Positions 15,521-23,965 of a stretch of 47,513 nt of DNA are shown one piece after another. The notes under the pieces were generated by a model that searched no databases, had not been told where the DNA came from, and was given only the letters and a program-made list of their open reading frames with translations. The position numbers and the translations under genes were made by a program. The DNA lies in the NCBI GenBank assembly GCA_046758465.1, contig JBHIAG010000005.1:1-47513 (forward strand). Reading direction: 5' to 3'. The stretch is from JBHIAG01 sp046758465 (lineage in GTDB: Bacteria > Acidobacteriota > Terriglobia > Acidiferrales > 2-02-FULL-67-57). How positions within the stretch are numbered: the stretch's first letter is position 1; the number at the start of each line of letters is the position of its first letter.

Positions 15521-16369
15521 TCAGCGTTTCCTGATGGTGATTCTACCATTGAAGGTATCAGCACGGACGAGGGCAGCGCCACTCTGCACCGTGCCCAGGA
15601 GACTGCCCGCATACCGTAGCGGCGGGAGGCGACCATGGGATTTCGGTCGGAGGGGGAAGGCGTTGACGACATCGCCGTAGACGGAGCGAGCGGTGAGTTC
15701 GAAGGAGGCGTCGAGTGGCAGCAGCAATTCAATCTCGCCCTCGTGGTTGGAGAACTCGTAGAAGCCACCGCGCCGCAAGTCACCCTCGTAGCGAATGTTC
15801 CCCGAGGCGGTGCGGGCCGTCAGGGAGCGGCTGGGAGTATCGATAAAGGTCAGGTTGCCACTCACCGAGCTCACCTTCAAGCGTCCCCCGCTGTTGATGA
15901 CTGTCACGTCGCCGCTCGTGGTGGTAACCTCCTGGGAGCCGACGAGACCCCGGAGCAGGACGCTGGCCGCCACCGTCTCAATCTTGACTACGCCGCGCAG
16001 GCCTTCCACCTCCACCTCGCCCGCGTTCAGATGAAGGTCGAGTGAGCCGCCGGCGGGCATCCAGATCTCGTAGTCCACCGTGCGATCACTGGCCGGGATG
16101 TCGGCTTGAAGAACGTGGGTGTGAATGTGCAGGCGGTTTGCGGCCTGCTCGAAGTGGACTTCCGTAAAGCGGGAGTGGCGTTCGGCTACTACCCGTACTT
16201 GTGGCTGCGCCCAACCGTGCACGCGTACCCGGCCGCTCTGGTTGCCGACTTCGACCAGGGTCTCGGCGGAAGCCGGGAAGCGGTGCTGGCTGCGCTGGGC
16301 GGCGAGATTCGTAGGCAGCAGCAGGGCTGCCGCGAGCAGCCAAAGGCAAAGGGTCGAGCGGCTCGGCAT
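15521..16369 (-). CDS. Exported DUF4097-type beta-repeat protein (second copy)
   Basis: A 282-aa protein with a signal peptide (MPSRSTLCLWLLAAALLL, ending NLAAQ). The body is a beta-repeat domain with units such as LHLNAGEVEVEGLRGVVKIE and VTTTSGDVTVINSGGRLKVSS, as in DUF4097 proteins. It is shorter than the protein at 11737-13104 and only distantly like it. I chose the ATG at 16369 because it avoids overlap with the anti-sigma gene and starts right at the signal peptide; an in-frame start at 16408 is possible. It forms a unit with the anti-sigma and sigma genes upstream. Confidence 0.8.
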   Translation of the reverse strand: MPSRSTLCLWLLAAALLLPTNLAAQRSQHRFPASAETLVEVGNQSGRVRVHGWAQPQVRVVAERHSRFTEVHFEQAANRLHIHTHVLQADIPASDRTVDYEIWMPAGGSLDLHLNAGEVEVEGLRGVVKIETVAASVLLRGLVGSQEVTTTSGDVTVINSGGRLKVSSVSGNLTFIDTPSRSLTARTASGNIRYEGDLRRGGFYEFSNHEGEIELLLPLDASFELTARSVYGDVVNAFPLRPKSHGRLPPLRYAGSLLGTVQSGAALVRADTFNGRITIRKR

Positions 16370-16376
16370 CGGGATG

Positions 16377-17060
16377 CTAGCGTAGCGAGGTTTGCCAGTC
16401 GGGGTCAAGCATCGCCTGCAGCAGAGTGGTTTTCTCCTGGTAGAGGCGGTTCAACTCATCCCGGGCGAACTCGTCCTCGGGATAGTTGGTGAGTCGCTGC
16501 TGGCACTCGCTGATGAACCCGTCCAGAGTCTCCAAGTTGGTCTTGGCGACGCGAGTCAACTGTGTGTCCGCCGGAGCCATCTCTTCCCACAGCGACTCTT
16601 CGATGTGTTCGAGGTAGCGGGCGTAGCGCTTACCAGAATCAGGGGCCAGGGCGAGTTCGCTGCGGGCGATCTCGACGTCGTTGAGTGGTTCTTTGTGGGC
16701 CGGGCCAACGTCCAGGCCAGGATAACCCACGAGCACTGCTGCGGCCACCAGCAAGACGATCATGGCAGCACTGAAAGCCGGGGTGAGAGGAAAAGGCTGG
16801 AACAGCCCAAGGCGGCGACCCAGCAGGCTTACCCCCGATGGCGCGAGCAGGCCTTCTGCCTCGGCCACGCCACGAATGCGCCACCACAGGCCTGGCCTGG
16901 GCTCGTAGATGGGAAGCCGGGTAGCCGTGCGACTGACGGCGCTCAGCTCTTCCACCAGGAGCCGACAGCGCCCACAGGCCTTCAGGTGCCACAGGGCTTC
17001 GGGCTCGGCCGCACCCTCCAACACCCCGCCCAGGAGGTGGCGTAGGTGCTCACAATCCAT
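16377..17060 (-). CDS. Membrane anti-sigma factor, zinc-binding
   Basis: A 227-aa protein. The N-terminal anti-sigma domain has C3, H25, C29 and C32 (Hx3Cx2C). One membrane helix lies at about 95-113 (AAMIVLLVAAAVLVGY). The outer part is helical and acidic, ending with a coiled-coil-like stretch (ELNRLYQEKTTLLQAML). It is downstream of the ECF sigma gene by 74 nt and upstream of a DUF4097 gene. Unlike the anti-sigma at 10799 it has no HEAT repeats, so the two systems probably sense different signals. Confidence 0.87.
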   Translation of the reverse strand: MDCEHLRHLLGGVLEGAAEPEALWHLKACGRCRLLVEELSAVSRTATRLPIYEPRPGLWWRIRGVAEAEGLLAPSGVSLLGRRLGLFQPFPLTPAFSAAMIVLLVAAAVLVGYPGLDVGPAHKEPLNDVEIARSELALAPDSGKRYARYLEHIEESLWEEMAPADTQLTRVAKTNLETLDGFISECQQRLTNYPEDEFARDELNRLYQEKTTLLQAMLDPDWQTSLR

Positions 17061-17134
17061 TCTTATCTCTTCCCTCCCTTACACTTCTCCCCTCGTACAC
17101 CTAGTAGGATGGCAAAAATCGGCCTTGCGTTTCC

Positions 17135-17731
17135 TCATGATTTTCTTTTTTTCTGCTCCGCGCGCAGTAGGTCGCGGAGGCGGAGCCGGGCTTTGTGGAG
17201 CTGGGACTTGGAGTTGCCGATCGAGCAAGCCAGCATTTCAGCGATTTCGTTGTGCTCGTAGCCTTCAATGTCATGCAGGGTGAAGACCAGGCGGTAGCCC
17301 GGCGGGAGCTGTTGGATCACGCGCTCGAGGAGCACACGGTCGATGGAACCCGTTAAGAGGCGGTCTTCGGCGCCAAACTCACGGGGCGGGCTCTCCGCAT
17401 CGCCGGACTTGGTGGCCTCTTCGAGCGGGATCACGGCCAGGCCTTTCTTGCGCAGGTGCATCAGGACCACGTTGACCGCCAAGCGGTGCAGCCAGGTCGA
17501 AAAGGCAGATTCGCCCCGAAAGGTCCGGACTTTCCGAAACAGTTGCAGGAAGGCCTCCTGCGTCATGTCCTCGGCTGCGGCCGGGTTGCCCAGCATCCGC
17601 AGGCAGAGGGAATAGACGCGCCCTTTGTGCAATTGATAGAGGCGCTCAAACGCCTTCGAGTCGCCGCGCTGGGCACGCGCGATGGCGATCGCTTCGGGCA
17701 ACTCTCCGCCGCTGGGTTTGCGTGGGCTCAA
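17135..17731 (-). CDS. ECF-family RNA polymerase sigma factor (second)
   Basis: A 198-aa RpoE-like sigma factor. Region 2 is at about 28-95 (FERLYQLHKGRVYSLCLRML, then AAAEDMTQEAFLQLFRKV and FSTWLHRLAVNVVLMHLRKK). Region 4 is at about 130-190 (QLPPGYRLVFTLHDIEGYEHNEIAEML, then SIGNSKSQLHKARLRLRDLL). The listed start is TTG; no ATG or GTG lies nearby that would keep region 2 complete. A perfect 21-bp palindrome lies about 30 nt upstream, where autoregulation could act. Confidence 0.92.
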   Translation of the reverse strand: MSPRKPSGGELPEAIAIARAQRGDSKAFERLYQLHKGRVYSLCLRMLGNPAAAEDMTQEAFLQLFRKVRTFRGESAFSTWLHRLAVNVVLMHLRKKGLAVIPLEEATKSGDAESPPREFGAEDRLLTGSIDRVLLERVIQQLPPGYRLVFTLHDIEGYEHNEIAEMLACSIGNSKSQLHKARLRLRDLLRAEQKKRKS

Positions 17732-17760
17732 CCGCGTCTCAAAACGACACTGGGGCAGGT

Positions 17761-17781
17761 GTGGCAGCAGGCTGCTGCCAC
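17761..17781. promoter_or_regulatory. Perfect 21-bp palindrome upstream of ECF sigma gene
   Basis: GTGGCAGCAG (17761-17770) is exactly inverted as CTGCTGCCAC (17772-17781) around one G. It lies 30 bp upstream of the sigma gene start, in the 301-base non-coding stretch 17732-18032 shared with the divergent yceD promoter. It could be an operator or an RNA hairpin in the sigma mRNA leader. I see no gene in the rest of this stretch. Confidence 0.5.
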
Positions 17782-17974
17782 TGTCTCTTCCACTGATACA
17801 CGTTCGGGTTCAGCCAGGGCACGACTGGGATGCTGAAAGGCTAGTCTAGTTGAGGCATTTTAGGGGCGTCAAGCAAACCTGCTGTTGGGGCCAACGGCAA
17901 CGCCAGGCGTTCGAGACGCGGGGAGTTTCGTAGTGGTACGATGTAGGGACAGGGAACCCAGCTGTGGGGCGGGG

Positions 17975-18002
17975 TTGACAATGTGACCCCGCACCTTATA
18001 AT
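17975..18002 (+). promoter_or_regulatory. Near-consensus sigma-70 promoter for the fatty-acid operon
   Basis: TTGACA (17975-17980) and TATAAT (17997-18002) are both perfect consensus, with a 16-nt spacer. The expected transcript start is near 18009, about 24 nt before the yceD ATG. It faces the yceD-rpmF-plsX-fab operon, a strong housekeeping promoter by appearance. Confidence 0.8.
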
Positions 18003-18032
18003 TGGCGCTTCCTCTGGTTGCCCGCAGACTCG

Positions 18033-18563
18033 ATGTTCATTGCGGCCAAGGAACTTGAGCAACACGCGTTGAGGATCGCGCAGCGGTTTGCACCCGGCAC
18101 GATCGATTACCGCACCCGGGAGTTTCGTCAGCTCGGGGTGCTGGCCAGCGAGGTGGTTGCCGAGCTCGACGGTCGCGACATTCGCATCGCCGGCCACCTG
18201 GAGACGCAAGTGGAGCTTAGCTGTGCGCGCTGCTTGGAACTGGTGGCTCATGATGTGTCCGCTAACTTCGACCTGCGGTACCGGCCGGTGGCATCCATCG
18301 CCCGCGAAGAGGAGATCACTTTGGCGCAGGAGGACACCGAAGTTGGCTTCTACACCGGGAGCGGGTTGTTCCTGGCCGACGTAGTGGCCGAGCAGGTGCA
18401 TTTGGTGCTCCCGATGAAGCCTCTCTGCCGTGACGACTGCCGGGGTCTCTGCCCCGAGTGCGGCGTGAACCTCAACCGGGGTTCGTGCGGCTGCCAGCGC
18501 ACGAGCGTGGACCCGCGGTTGGCTCCCTTGGCCGACTGGAAGCGGCGGCGGAAGGATTCCTAG
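18033..18563 (+). CDS. yceD: YceD/DUF177 family protein
   Basis: A 176-aa protein of the DUF177 family, which is commonly encoded before rpmF and is linked to 23S rRNA handling. Two cysteine pairs stand out: CARC in the centre and a C-terminal cluster (CRDDC, then CPECG and a final CGC), probably a zinc site. The ATG at 18033 gives the family-like start MFIAAKELEQHALR; a TTG at 18018 is possible but only about 9 nt from the predicted transcript start. rpmF starts 7 nt downstream. Confidence 0.9.
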   Translation: MFIAAKELEQHALRIAQRFAPGTIDYRTREFRQLGVLASEVVAELDGRDIRIAGHLETQVELSCARCLELVAHDVSANFDLRYRPVASIAREEEITLAQEDTEVGFYTGSGLFLADVVAEQVHLVLPMKPLCRDDCRGLCPECGVNLNRGSCGCQRTSVDPRLAPLADWKRRRKDS

Positions 18564-18570
18564 AGCCCCT

Positions 18571-18753
18571 ATGCCTAACCCCAAACGGCGTCATTCACAT
18601 GCCCGCAAGAACAAGCGGCGCGCACACCACGCGTTGGCGGTGAAGTCGCGGAGCGAGTGTCCGAACTGCCACGAGCCCAAGTTGCCACACCGCGTTTGCC
18701 CTCACTGCGGCTACTATCGGGGTCGAGCCGCGGTGGCCGTCGAAACCGAATAG
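18571..18753 (+). CDS. rpmF: 50S ribosomal protein L32
   Basis: A 60-aa ribosomal protein. The start MPNPKRRHSHARKNKRRAHH is the L32 signature, and the C-terminal half has a zinc ribbon with CPNC and CPHC pairs. It lies between yceD and plsX, the classic rpmF-plsX order. The Cys-containing (C+) form implies a zinc requirement. Confidence 0.97.
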   Translation: MPNPKRRHSHARKNKRRAHHALAVKSRSECPNCHEPKLPHRVCPHCGYYRGRAAVAVETE

Positions 18754-18777
18754 TCTGTCCTAGGAGCCACTGCCACT

Positions 18778-19797
18778 GTGGCGACGCTTCGCATCGCAGT
18801 TGACGCTATGGGTGGCGACCATGCCCCCTCCGCGGAAGTGGAAGGCGCGGTGTTGGCGGCACGCGCCTACGGTGCGGGTGTGGTGCTGGTGGGGCAGCAA
18901 GAGGTTCTGGAGCACGAGCTGGCGCGGCACGAAGCCGGCTCCTTGCCCCTGGGAATCGTGCACGCCAGCGAAGTCATCACCATGGCGGAGAGTGCGGTTC
19001 GCGCCGTGCGCAAGAAGCGCGACTCCTCGATCTGCGTAGCTGCGAGGCTGGTGGCTGAGGGGGAGGTCGCCGGCCTGGTAAGCGCGGGGAACACCGGCGC
19101 GGTGATGGCGACGCTGAAGCTGGAACTGGGTTCGCTGCCCGGGGTGGACCGCCCCGCTTTGGCCTCTGTCCTTCCGACTAAGCGCGGCACCGTCGCCGTA
19201 GTGCTGGACGTGGGGGCGAACGTGGACTGCAAGCCCCACCACCTGGAGCAATTCGCCATCATGGGCGAGGTCTATTACCGGGTGATGTTCGGGGTCGCGC
19301 GGCCACGGGTGGGCCTGCTTTCGATTGGTGAGGAGGCAACCAAGGGGAACGAGTTGGTGCGCGAAACGCACCGGCTCTTGAAGGGAAGTCCACTCAGTTT
19401 TGACTTTGTCGGCAACGTCGAGGGGCGGGACATTTTTAGCGGCGACCTCGAGGTGGTAGTCTGCGACGGGTTTATCGGCAACGTGGCGTTGAAGATCAGT
19501 GAAGGGACCGCCGAAGCGCTGACGGACATGTTGAAGATAGCACTTTCGGGTACCCTGCAGAGCAAGGTAGGCTACGTCCTTTCCCGGCAAGCCTACGAAG
19601 ATTTTCGCAAGCGGGTGGATTACTCCGAATACGGTGGAGCGCCCTTGTTAGGCATCCGGGGAGTGGGGGTAATTTGCCACGGACGCTCGAACAGCAACGC
19701 GATCAAGAACGCGATTCGCGTGGCGCTGGAGTTTGCAAGCCGTGGCATCAATGAAAAAATTGAGCGCGAACTGGCCCTGGCGACCGTCCGCAAATAG
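18778..19797 (+). CDS. plsX: Phosphate acyltransferase PlsX
   Basis: A 339-aa enzyme that converts acyl-ACP to acyl-phosphate, the first acyl donor for phospholipid synthesis via PlsY. It starts with GTG and shows the family opening RIAVDAMGGDHAP, the SAGNTGAVMA segment, the VLDVGANVDC loop and GLLSIGEEATKGNEL. The length is typical. It is followed directly by fabD; the fabH gene that usually comes next in this operon type is absent. Confidence 0.95.
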   Translation: MATLRIAVDAMGGDHAPSAEVEGAVLAARAYGAGVVLVGQQEVLEHELARHEAGSLPLGIVHASEVITMAESAVRAVRKKRDSSICVAARLVAEGEVAGLVSAGNTGAVMATLKLELGSLPGVDRPALASVLPTKRGTVAVVLDVGANVDCKPHHLEQFAIMGEVYYRVMFGVARPRVGLLSIGEEATKGNELVRETHRLLKGSPLSFDFVGNVEGRDIFSGDLEVVVCDGFIGNVALKISEGTAEALTDMLKIALSGTLQSKVGYVLSRQAYEDFRKRVDYSEYGGAPLLGIRGVGVICHGRSNSNAIKNAIRVALEFASRGINEKIERELALATVRK

Positions 19798-19830
19798 CGC
19801 CCGTGCCCGGCTCCCACCTGCGAAGATGCG

Positions 19831-20787
19831 ATGGGTAAACTCGTTTTCCTGTTTCCGGGACAGGGCTCGCAGTACGTCGGCATGGGCAAAGAGCTGGCAG
19901 AAAGCTATGCGGTGGCACGCGCTGTGCTCGCGGAAGCCGACGAGGCGCTGGGCTTCCCGCTCTCCCGGCTGTGCTTGGCTGGGCCAGAAGAGGAGTTGCG
20001 CCTTACCGCCAACACCCAGCCAGCCGTGCTGACGGTTTCTGTGGCGGCGGCCCGGGTGCTGGAAGAAAAGGGCGTGAGGCCCGACTACGTCGCCGGTCAT
20101 AGCCTGGGCGAGTATTCGGCGCTGGTCGTGAGCGGGTGTTTGGCGTTGCAAGAGGCGGTGGTGACGGTCAAGCGGCGCGGGCAGTATATGCAGGAGGCGG
20201 TGCCGGCGGGTGCGGGTGCGATGGCAGCGATTTTGGGCTTGCCGCAGGCTCAGGTGGAAGAAGTTTGTCGGCGGACAGCCCAGGACCAGGTGGTGGCACT
20301 CGCCAACCTGAATTCGCCCGCACAGATTGTTATTTCGGGCCATGCCGAGGCGGTGAACCGCGCCGTGGAAGCGGCCAAGGGGGCAGGCGCCAAGCGCGCA
20401 ATTCTGTTGCCGGTGAGCGCTCCCTTCCACTGCGCGTTGCTGCGACCGGCGGCGCGGCACCTGGAGCGCGACTTGTTCAAGGTGGAGTTCGAGGAGCTTA
20501 AGGTTCCCTTGGTCACCAATGTGGACGCAGAGATCGTGGCAGCGCCGGAAGCGGCTCGGGATGCGCTGATGCGCCAGGTGTGTGCGCCCGTGCGCTGGGA
20601 AGAGTCGATGCGCAGGCTCATCGGGCTCGGCTGCGATCGCTTCATTGAGGTCGGCCCGGGTAAAGTGCTGCGAGGGCTGCTGCGGCAGATTGATCGCGGC
20701 GTGGCCTGCACCAACGTTGAGGACCAAGAGAGTCTCGATGCAACCCTGACGAAGCTGGCCGCGACCAAAAGCGAGGCAACCCCGTGA
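19831..20787 (+). CDS. fabD: Malonyl-CoA:ACP transacylase FabD
   Basis: A 318-aa enzyme that loads malonyl groups onto ACP. FPGQGSQYVGMG is at 8-19, and the nucleophile serine is S91 in GHSLGEYSAL. The active-site His/Arg region and the closing EVGPGKVLRGLLRQ are present. It overlaps fabG by 4 nt (GTGA), a sign of coupled translation. Confidence 0.96.
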   Translation: MGKLVFLFPGQGSQYVGMGKELAESYAVARAVLAEADEALGFPLSRLCLAGPEEELRLTANTQPAVLTVSVAAARVLEEKGVRPDYVAGHSLGEYSALVVSGCLALQEAVVTVKRRGQYMQEAVPAGAGAMAAILGLPQAQVEEVCRRTAQDQVVALANLNSPAQIVISGHAEAVNRAVEAAKGAGAKRAILLPVSAPFHCALLRPAARHLERDLFKVEFEELKVPLVTNVDAEIVAAPEAARDALMRQVCAPVRWEESMRRLIGLGCDRFIEVGPGKVLRGLLRQIDRGVACTNVEDQESLDATLTKLAATKSEATP

Positions 20788-21527
20788 CCCTCAAGGATCG
20801 GGTGGCTTTCATCACCGGGGCTTCGCAAGGGATCGGCCGCGCCTGTGCGCTGCTGCTGGCTGAGGAGGGAGCGCGCGTGGTGGTTGCCGCGCGGAACCGA
20901 GAAAACCTGGCGCGCGTGGAAGAAGAAATTCGGGCCGGGGGTGGCCAGAGTCTGGCGGTGCGACTCGATGTTTCGCAGGAAGAGGAAGTCAAGGCAGCTT
21001 TTGCGCACGCACTGGAAACATTCGCGCGCATTGATATTCTGGTCAACAACGCGGGGATTGTCCGCGATCAGTTAGCCCTGCGGATGAAGCGGGGCGACTG
21101 GGATGCCGTGTTGGCCACGAACTTGACCGGTGCCCACCTGTGCATCCAGCAGGTGCTGCCGGGGATGATCAAGCGGCGCTACGGGCGCATCATCAACATC
21201 AGTTCCGTCATGGCCCAACTCGGCAGCCCGGGCCAGGTCAACTATACGGCTTCGAAGGCGGGCCTGATTGGGTTGACCAAAGCGCTGGCCGTTGAGTTGG
21301 CTTCGCGGAACATCACCGTGAATGCCATCGCCCCGGGCTTCATCGAGACCGCCATGACCGGGTCGCTCCCGGAGGCGAGGAGGCAGGAAATACTTGCCCG
21401 GATCCCGCTGGGGCGGATGGGAAGCGACCGGGAAGTCGCTTACGCCGTACGGTTTTTGGCGGCGGACGAGGCGGGCTACATCACCGGCCACCTGCTCAAC
21501 GTGAATGGGGGTCTCTATCTGGCCTAG
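20784..21527 (+). CDS. fabG: 3-oxoacyl-ACP reductase FabG
   Basis: A 247-aa short-chain dehydrogenase that reduces 3-oxoacyl-ACP with NADPH. The cofactor loop TGASQGIGRA is at 11-20, NNAG at 88-91, and the catalytic triad is S141, Y154 and K158. The C-terminal ITGHLLNVNGGLYL is typical of FabG. It starts with GTG overlapping the fabD stop. Confidence 0.96.
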   Translation: MTLKDRVAFITGASQGIGRACALLLAEEGARVVVAARNRENLARVEEEIRAGGGQSLAVRLDVSQEEEVKAAFAHALETFARIDILVNNAGIVRDQLALRMKRGDWDAVLATNLTGAHLCIQQVLPGMIKRRYGRIINISSVMAQLGSPGQVNYTASKAGLIGLTKALAVELASRNITVNAIAPGFIETAMTGSLPEARRQEILARIPLGRMGSDREVAYAVRFLAADEAGYITGHLLNVNGGLYLA

Positions 21528-21528
21528 C

Positions 21529-21558
21529 TTGACCCGTGCGCAAGGCGGCGACTAGAAT
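21529..21558 (+). promoter_or_regulatory. Putative internal promoter for acpP
   Basis: TTGACC (21529-21534) and TAGAAT (21553-21558) are separated by 18 nt, in the 102-nt gap between fabG and acpP. A second TAGAAT lies at 21583-21588 without a matching -35 box. Extra transcription of acpP would fit its high protein demand. This is pattern matching only. Confidence 0.45.
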
Positions 21559-21629
21559 GGCGATGGACAGCAGCATCTCCGCTAGAATCTGACTCGATTC
21601 GGACGTGCAGCGAACAGGAGGGAGAGACC

Positions 21630-21869
21630 ATGGCCGCGGTGGAAGAAAAGGTGAAGCGGATTATTGTGGAGCAACTCGGGGTCGACGAAGCAGAAGTAAC
21701 GCCCACCGCGTCGTTCATAGACGACCTAGGGGCCGACTCCCTCGATACCGTCGAACTGCTGATGGCTTTTGAGGAGGCGTTCAACATCGAGATTCCGGAC
21801 GAAGACGCTGAAAAAATCGCTACCGTCAAGGACGCCATCGGCTACATCGAGAAGAGAAAAAAGTCCTGA
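21630..21869 (+). CDS. acpP: Acyl carrier protein
   Basis: A 79-aa acidic carrier protein. The phosphopantetheine site is S37 in DLGADSLDTVEL. The strong ribosome site AGGAGGGAG lies a few nucleotides before ATG. It carries growing acyl chains for the surrounding Fab enzymes and PlsX. The length and the helix II charge pattern are standard. Confidence 0.98.
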   Translation: MAAVEEKVKRIIVEQLGVDEAEVTPTASFIDDLGADSLDTVELLMAFEEAFNIEIPDEDAEKIATVKDAIGYIEKRKKS

Positions 21870-21913
21870 GCGTGTGCCCCGCAGGGGCGAGTTTTGCTTC
21901 CCGGGAGCCTCTC

Positions 21914-23161
21914 TTGAATCCGCGTCGGGTGGTTGTTACGGGGGCGGGGTTGCTGTGCGCGGTGGGGAACGACACCGAATCGGTTTGGCAGGCCGTCTGT
22001 GCGGGCCGAAGCGGGATCGGGCCCATCACGCATTTCGATGCTTCCAACTTCGCCTGCCGGATCGCGGGTGAGGTCAAGGGTTTCGATCCCCTCCAGTTTG
22101 TCGAAAAGAAAGAACTCAAGAAGATGGGTCTCTTCATCCAGTACGCCATCGCTGCGGCCGAGTTGGGGCTGACCCGGGCCAACTTGAAGATCACGCCGGA
22201 GCGTGCGCCCCGCACCGGCGTTTACATCGGGTCGGGCATCGGCGGATTTGACGTCATCGAGCGGGAGCACAAGGAACTGCTGAAAGGTGGTCCGCGGAAG
22301 ATTTCCCCCTTCTTTATTCCCGCGGCGATCGTGAACCTGGCGGCGGGCCAGGTCTCGATCCGGACCGGCGCCCGCGGGCCGAATTCCGCCACCGCCACGG
22401 CGTGCTCGGCGAGCGCGCATGCGGTGGGCGACAGCTTCAAGATCATCGAACGAGGGGATGCGGACATAATGATTTGCGGCGGCTCGGAAGCGGCCATCAC
22501 CCCCATGGGCGTGGGCGGGTTTGCCGCCATGCGGGCCCTCTCGACGCGCAACGACGCGCCCGCACGCGCCAGCCGCCCCTTTGATGCCGACCGGGACGGC
22601 TTTGTGGTGGGTGAAGGGGCGGGCATCCTTGTTCTGGAAGCGCTGGAGGTGGCCGAGAAGCGCGGCGCTCCCATCCTGGCCGAGCTCGTTGGCTACGGGA
22701 TGTCCGCCGACGCGTTCCACATCACCCAGCCCGCGGAGGACGGCGAGGGGGCCTGCCGCGTGATGCAGGCGGCACTCCAAGACGCCGGGGTCAAGCCGGA
22801 AGAAGTGGACTACATCAACGCCCACGGCACTTCGACTCCGATGGGCGACAAGCTGGAAAGCCTGGCCATCAAAGAGCTGTTCGGCGAACATGCACGGAAG
22901 CTGGCCGTGAGTTCCACGAAGTCGATGACCGGGCACCTGCTGGGCGGTGCCGGAGGACTGGAAGCGGGATTCAGCGTGTTCGCCCTCCGTGATCAGATCC
23001 TGCCTCCAACCATCAACTATGAAAAACCCGATCCGGACTGCGACCTTGACTACGTGCCCAATCAGGCCCGCAAGGCCGAGCTTCGCTATGCGTTGACGAA
23101 TTCCTTCGGTTTTGGCGGCACCAACGCCGCCCTGCTCTTCAAGCGGTTCGATGGGCGGTGA
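21914..23161 (+). CDS. fabF: 3-oxoacyl-ACP synthase II FabF
   Basis: A 415-aa condensing enzyme that elongates acyl-ACP with malonyl-ACP. The catalytic Cys is C164 in TATACSASAHAVG, and the two His lie in NAHGTSTPMGD and STKSMTGHLLGG. I chose the TTG at 21914, which gives the family start MNPRRVVVTG and the usual length. A GTG at 21872, only 2 nt after acpP, would add 14 unrelated residues. With no fabH nearby, another initiating synthase must act elsewhere in the genome. Confidence 0.95.
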   Translation: MNPRRVVVTGAGLLCAVGNDTESVWQAVCAGRSGIGPITHFDASNFACRIAGEVKGFDPLQFVEKKELKKMGLFIQYAIAAAELGLTRANLKITPERAPRTGVYIGSGIGGFDVIEREHKELLKGGPRKISPFFIPAAIVNLAAGQVSIRTGARGPNSATATACSASAHAVGDSFKIIERGDADIMICGGSEAAITPMGVGGFAAMRALSTRNDAPARASRPFDADRDGFVVGEGAGILVLEALEVAEKRGAPILAELVGYGMSADAFHITQPAEDGEGACRVMQAALQDAGVKPEEVDYINAHGTSTPMGDKLESLAIKELFGEHARKLAVSSTKSMTGHLLGGAGGLEAGFSVFALRDQILPPTINYEKPDPDCDLDYVPNQARKAELRYALTNSFGFGGTNAALLFKRFDGR

Positions 23162-23183
23162 AACACCGTAGGACCCCCACGCC

Positions 23184-23960
23184 GTGAACATCCTGGTTTT
23201 CCTCAAACAGGTTCCCGCGAAAGATGCCTCCCTGCGCATTACCGAGGACGGTCGGTGGGTGCGCGAGAGCGACAGCGCCTTTGAGGTGAACGAGCCGGAC
23301 GCGTTTGCCCTGGAGGCAGGGCTGCAACTGAAGGAAAAATTCGGCGGGGAAGTAGTGGTGGTGTCGCTGGGGCCCGCACGGGTGCGACAGGCGATCAAAG
23401 AGGCGCTGGCCAAGGGGGCCGACCGCGCCATCCATATCCAAGATGAGCAGTTCTACACCCTGGAACCACTCCAGGTGGCCACGGCCCTGGCCGAGGCGGT
23501 GCGCGGCGAGAAGTTCGACCTCTTGCTGACGGGCTTGCAGTCGGATGACCACGGGTTTGGGCAGACGGGTGTGATCGTGGCTGAGCTGCTGGGCTTGCCG
23601 CATGCCACCATCATTATGGAGATCCAGATCGCGGACGGCCAGCTGCGGGTGAAGCGAGAACTGGAGGCGGGCTGGTTTCAGTGGGTGGAGATGTCGCTGC
23701 CCGCGGTCCTGACGATTCAGTCGGGCATCAACAAGCCGCGCTATGCCAGCTTGAAGGGCATCATGGGGGCAAAGAAGAAGGAGATCCGCGGGGTGGAAGG
23801 TGGGGCAGTGCTCCCGGCCACGAGCGGGGTGACGCAGAAGACGGAACGCATCTATATTCCCGAGAAAACGAAGAAGACAGAAATTCTATCGGGTACGGGC
23901 AAAGAGGCCGCGGTCAAGCTCCTCGAGAAACTCAAGCACGAGGCGCGCGTTCTCGCGTAG
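23184..23960 (+). CDS. etfB: Electron transfer flavoprotein beta subunit
   Basis: A 258-aa ETF subunit that, with EtfA, accepts electrons from acyl-CoA dehydrogenases. It starts with GTG and the typical MNILVFLKQVPAKD. NEPDAFALEAGLQLKE and the LLTGLQSDDHGFGQTG nucleotide segment are family hallmarks. It is 22 nt after fabF and 5 nt before etfA, so fatty-acid synthesis and an oxidation-linked carrier appear to share an operon. Confidence 0.94.
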   Translation: MNILVFLKQVPAKDASLRITEDGRWVRESDSAFEVNEPDAFALEAGLQLKEKFGGEVVVVSLGPARVRQAIKEALAKGADRAIHIQDEQFYTLEPLQVATALAEAVRGEKFDLLLTGLQSDDHGFGQTGVIVAELLGLPHATIIMEIQIADGQLRVKRELEAGWFQWVEMSLPAVLTIQSGINKPRYASLKGIMGAKKKEIRGVEGGAVLPATSGVTQKTERIYIPEKTKKTEILSGTGKEAAVKLLEKLKHEARVLA

Positions 23961-23965
23961 GGACT

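Noticed and set aside
21842..23431. A 529-codon minus-strand open frame across fabF
   Set aside because: FabF has all catalytic residues on the plus strand; the antisense frame has no recognisable features.
23681..23965. Upstream extension of etfA into etfB
   Set aside because: That part is another-frame reading of etfB; the ATG at 23966 gives the normal EtfA start.
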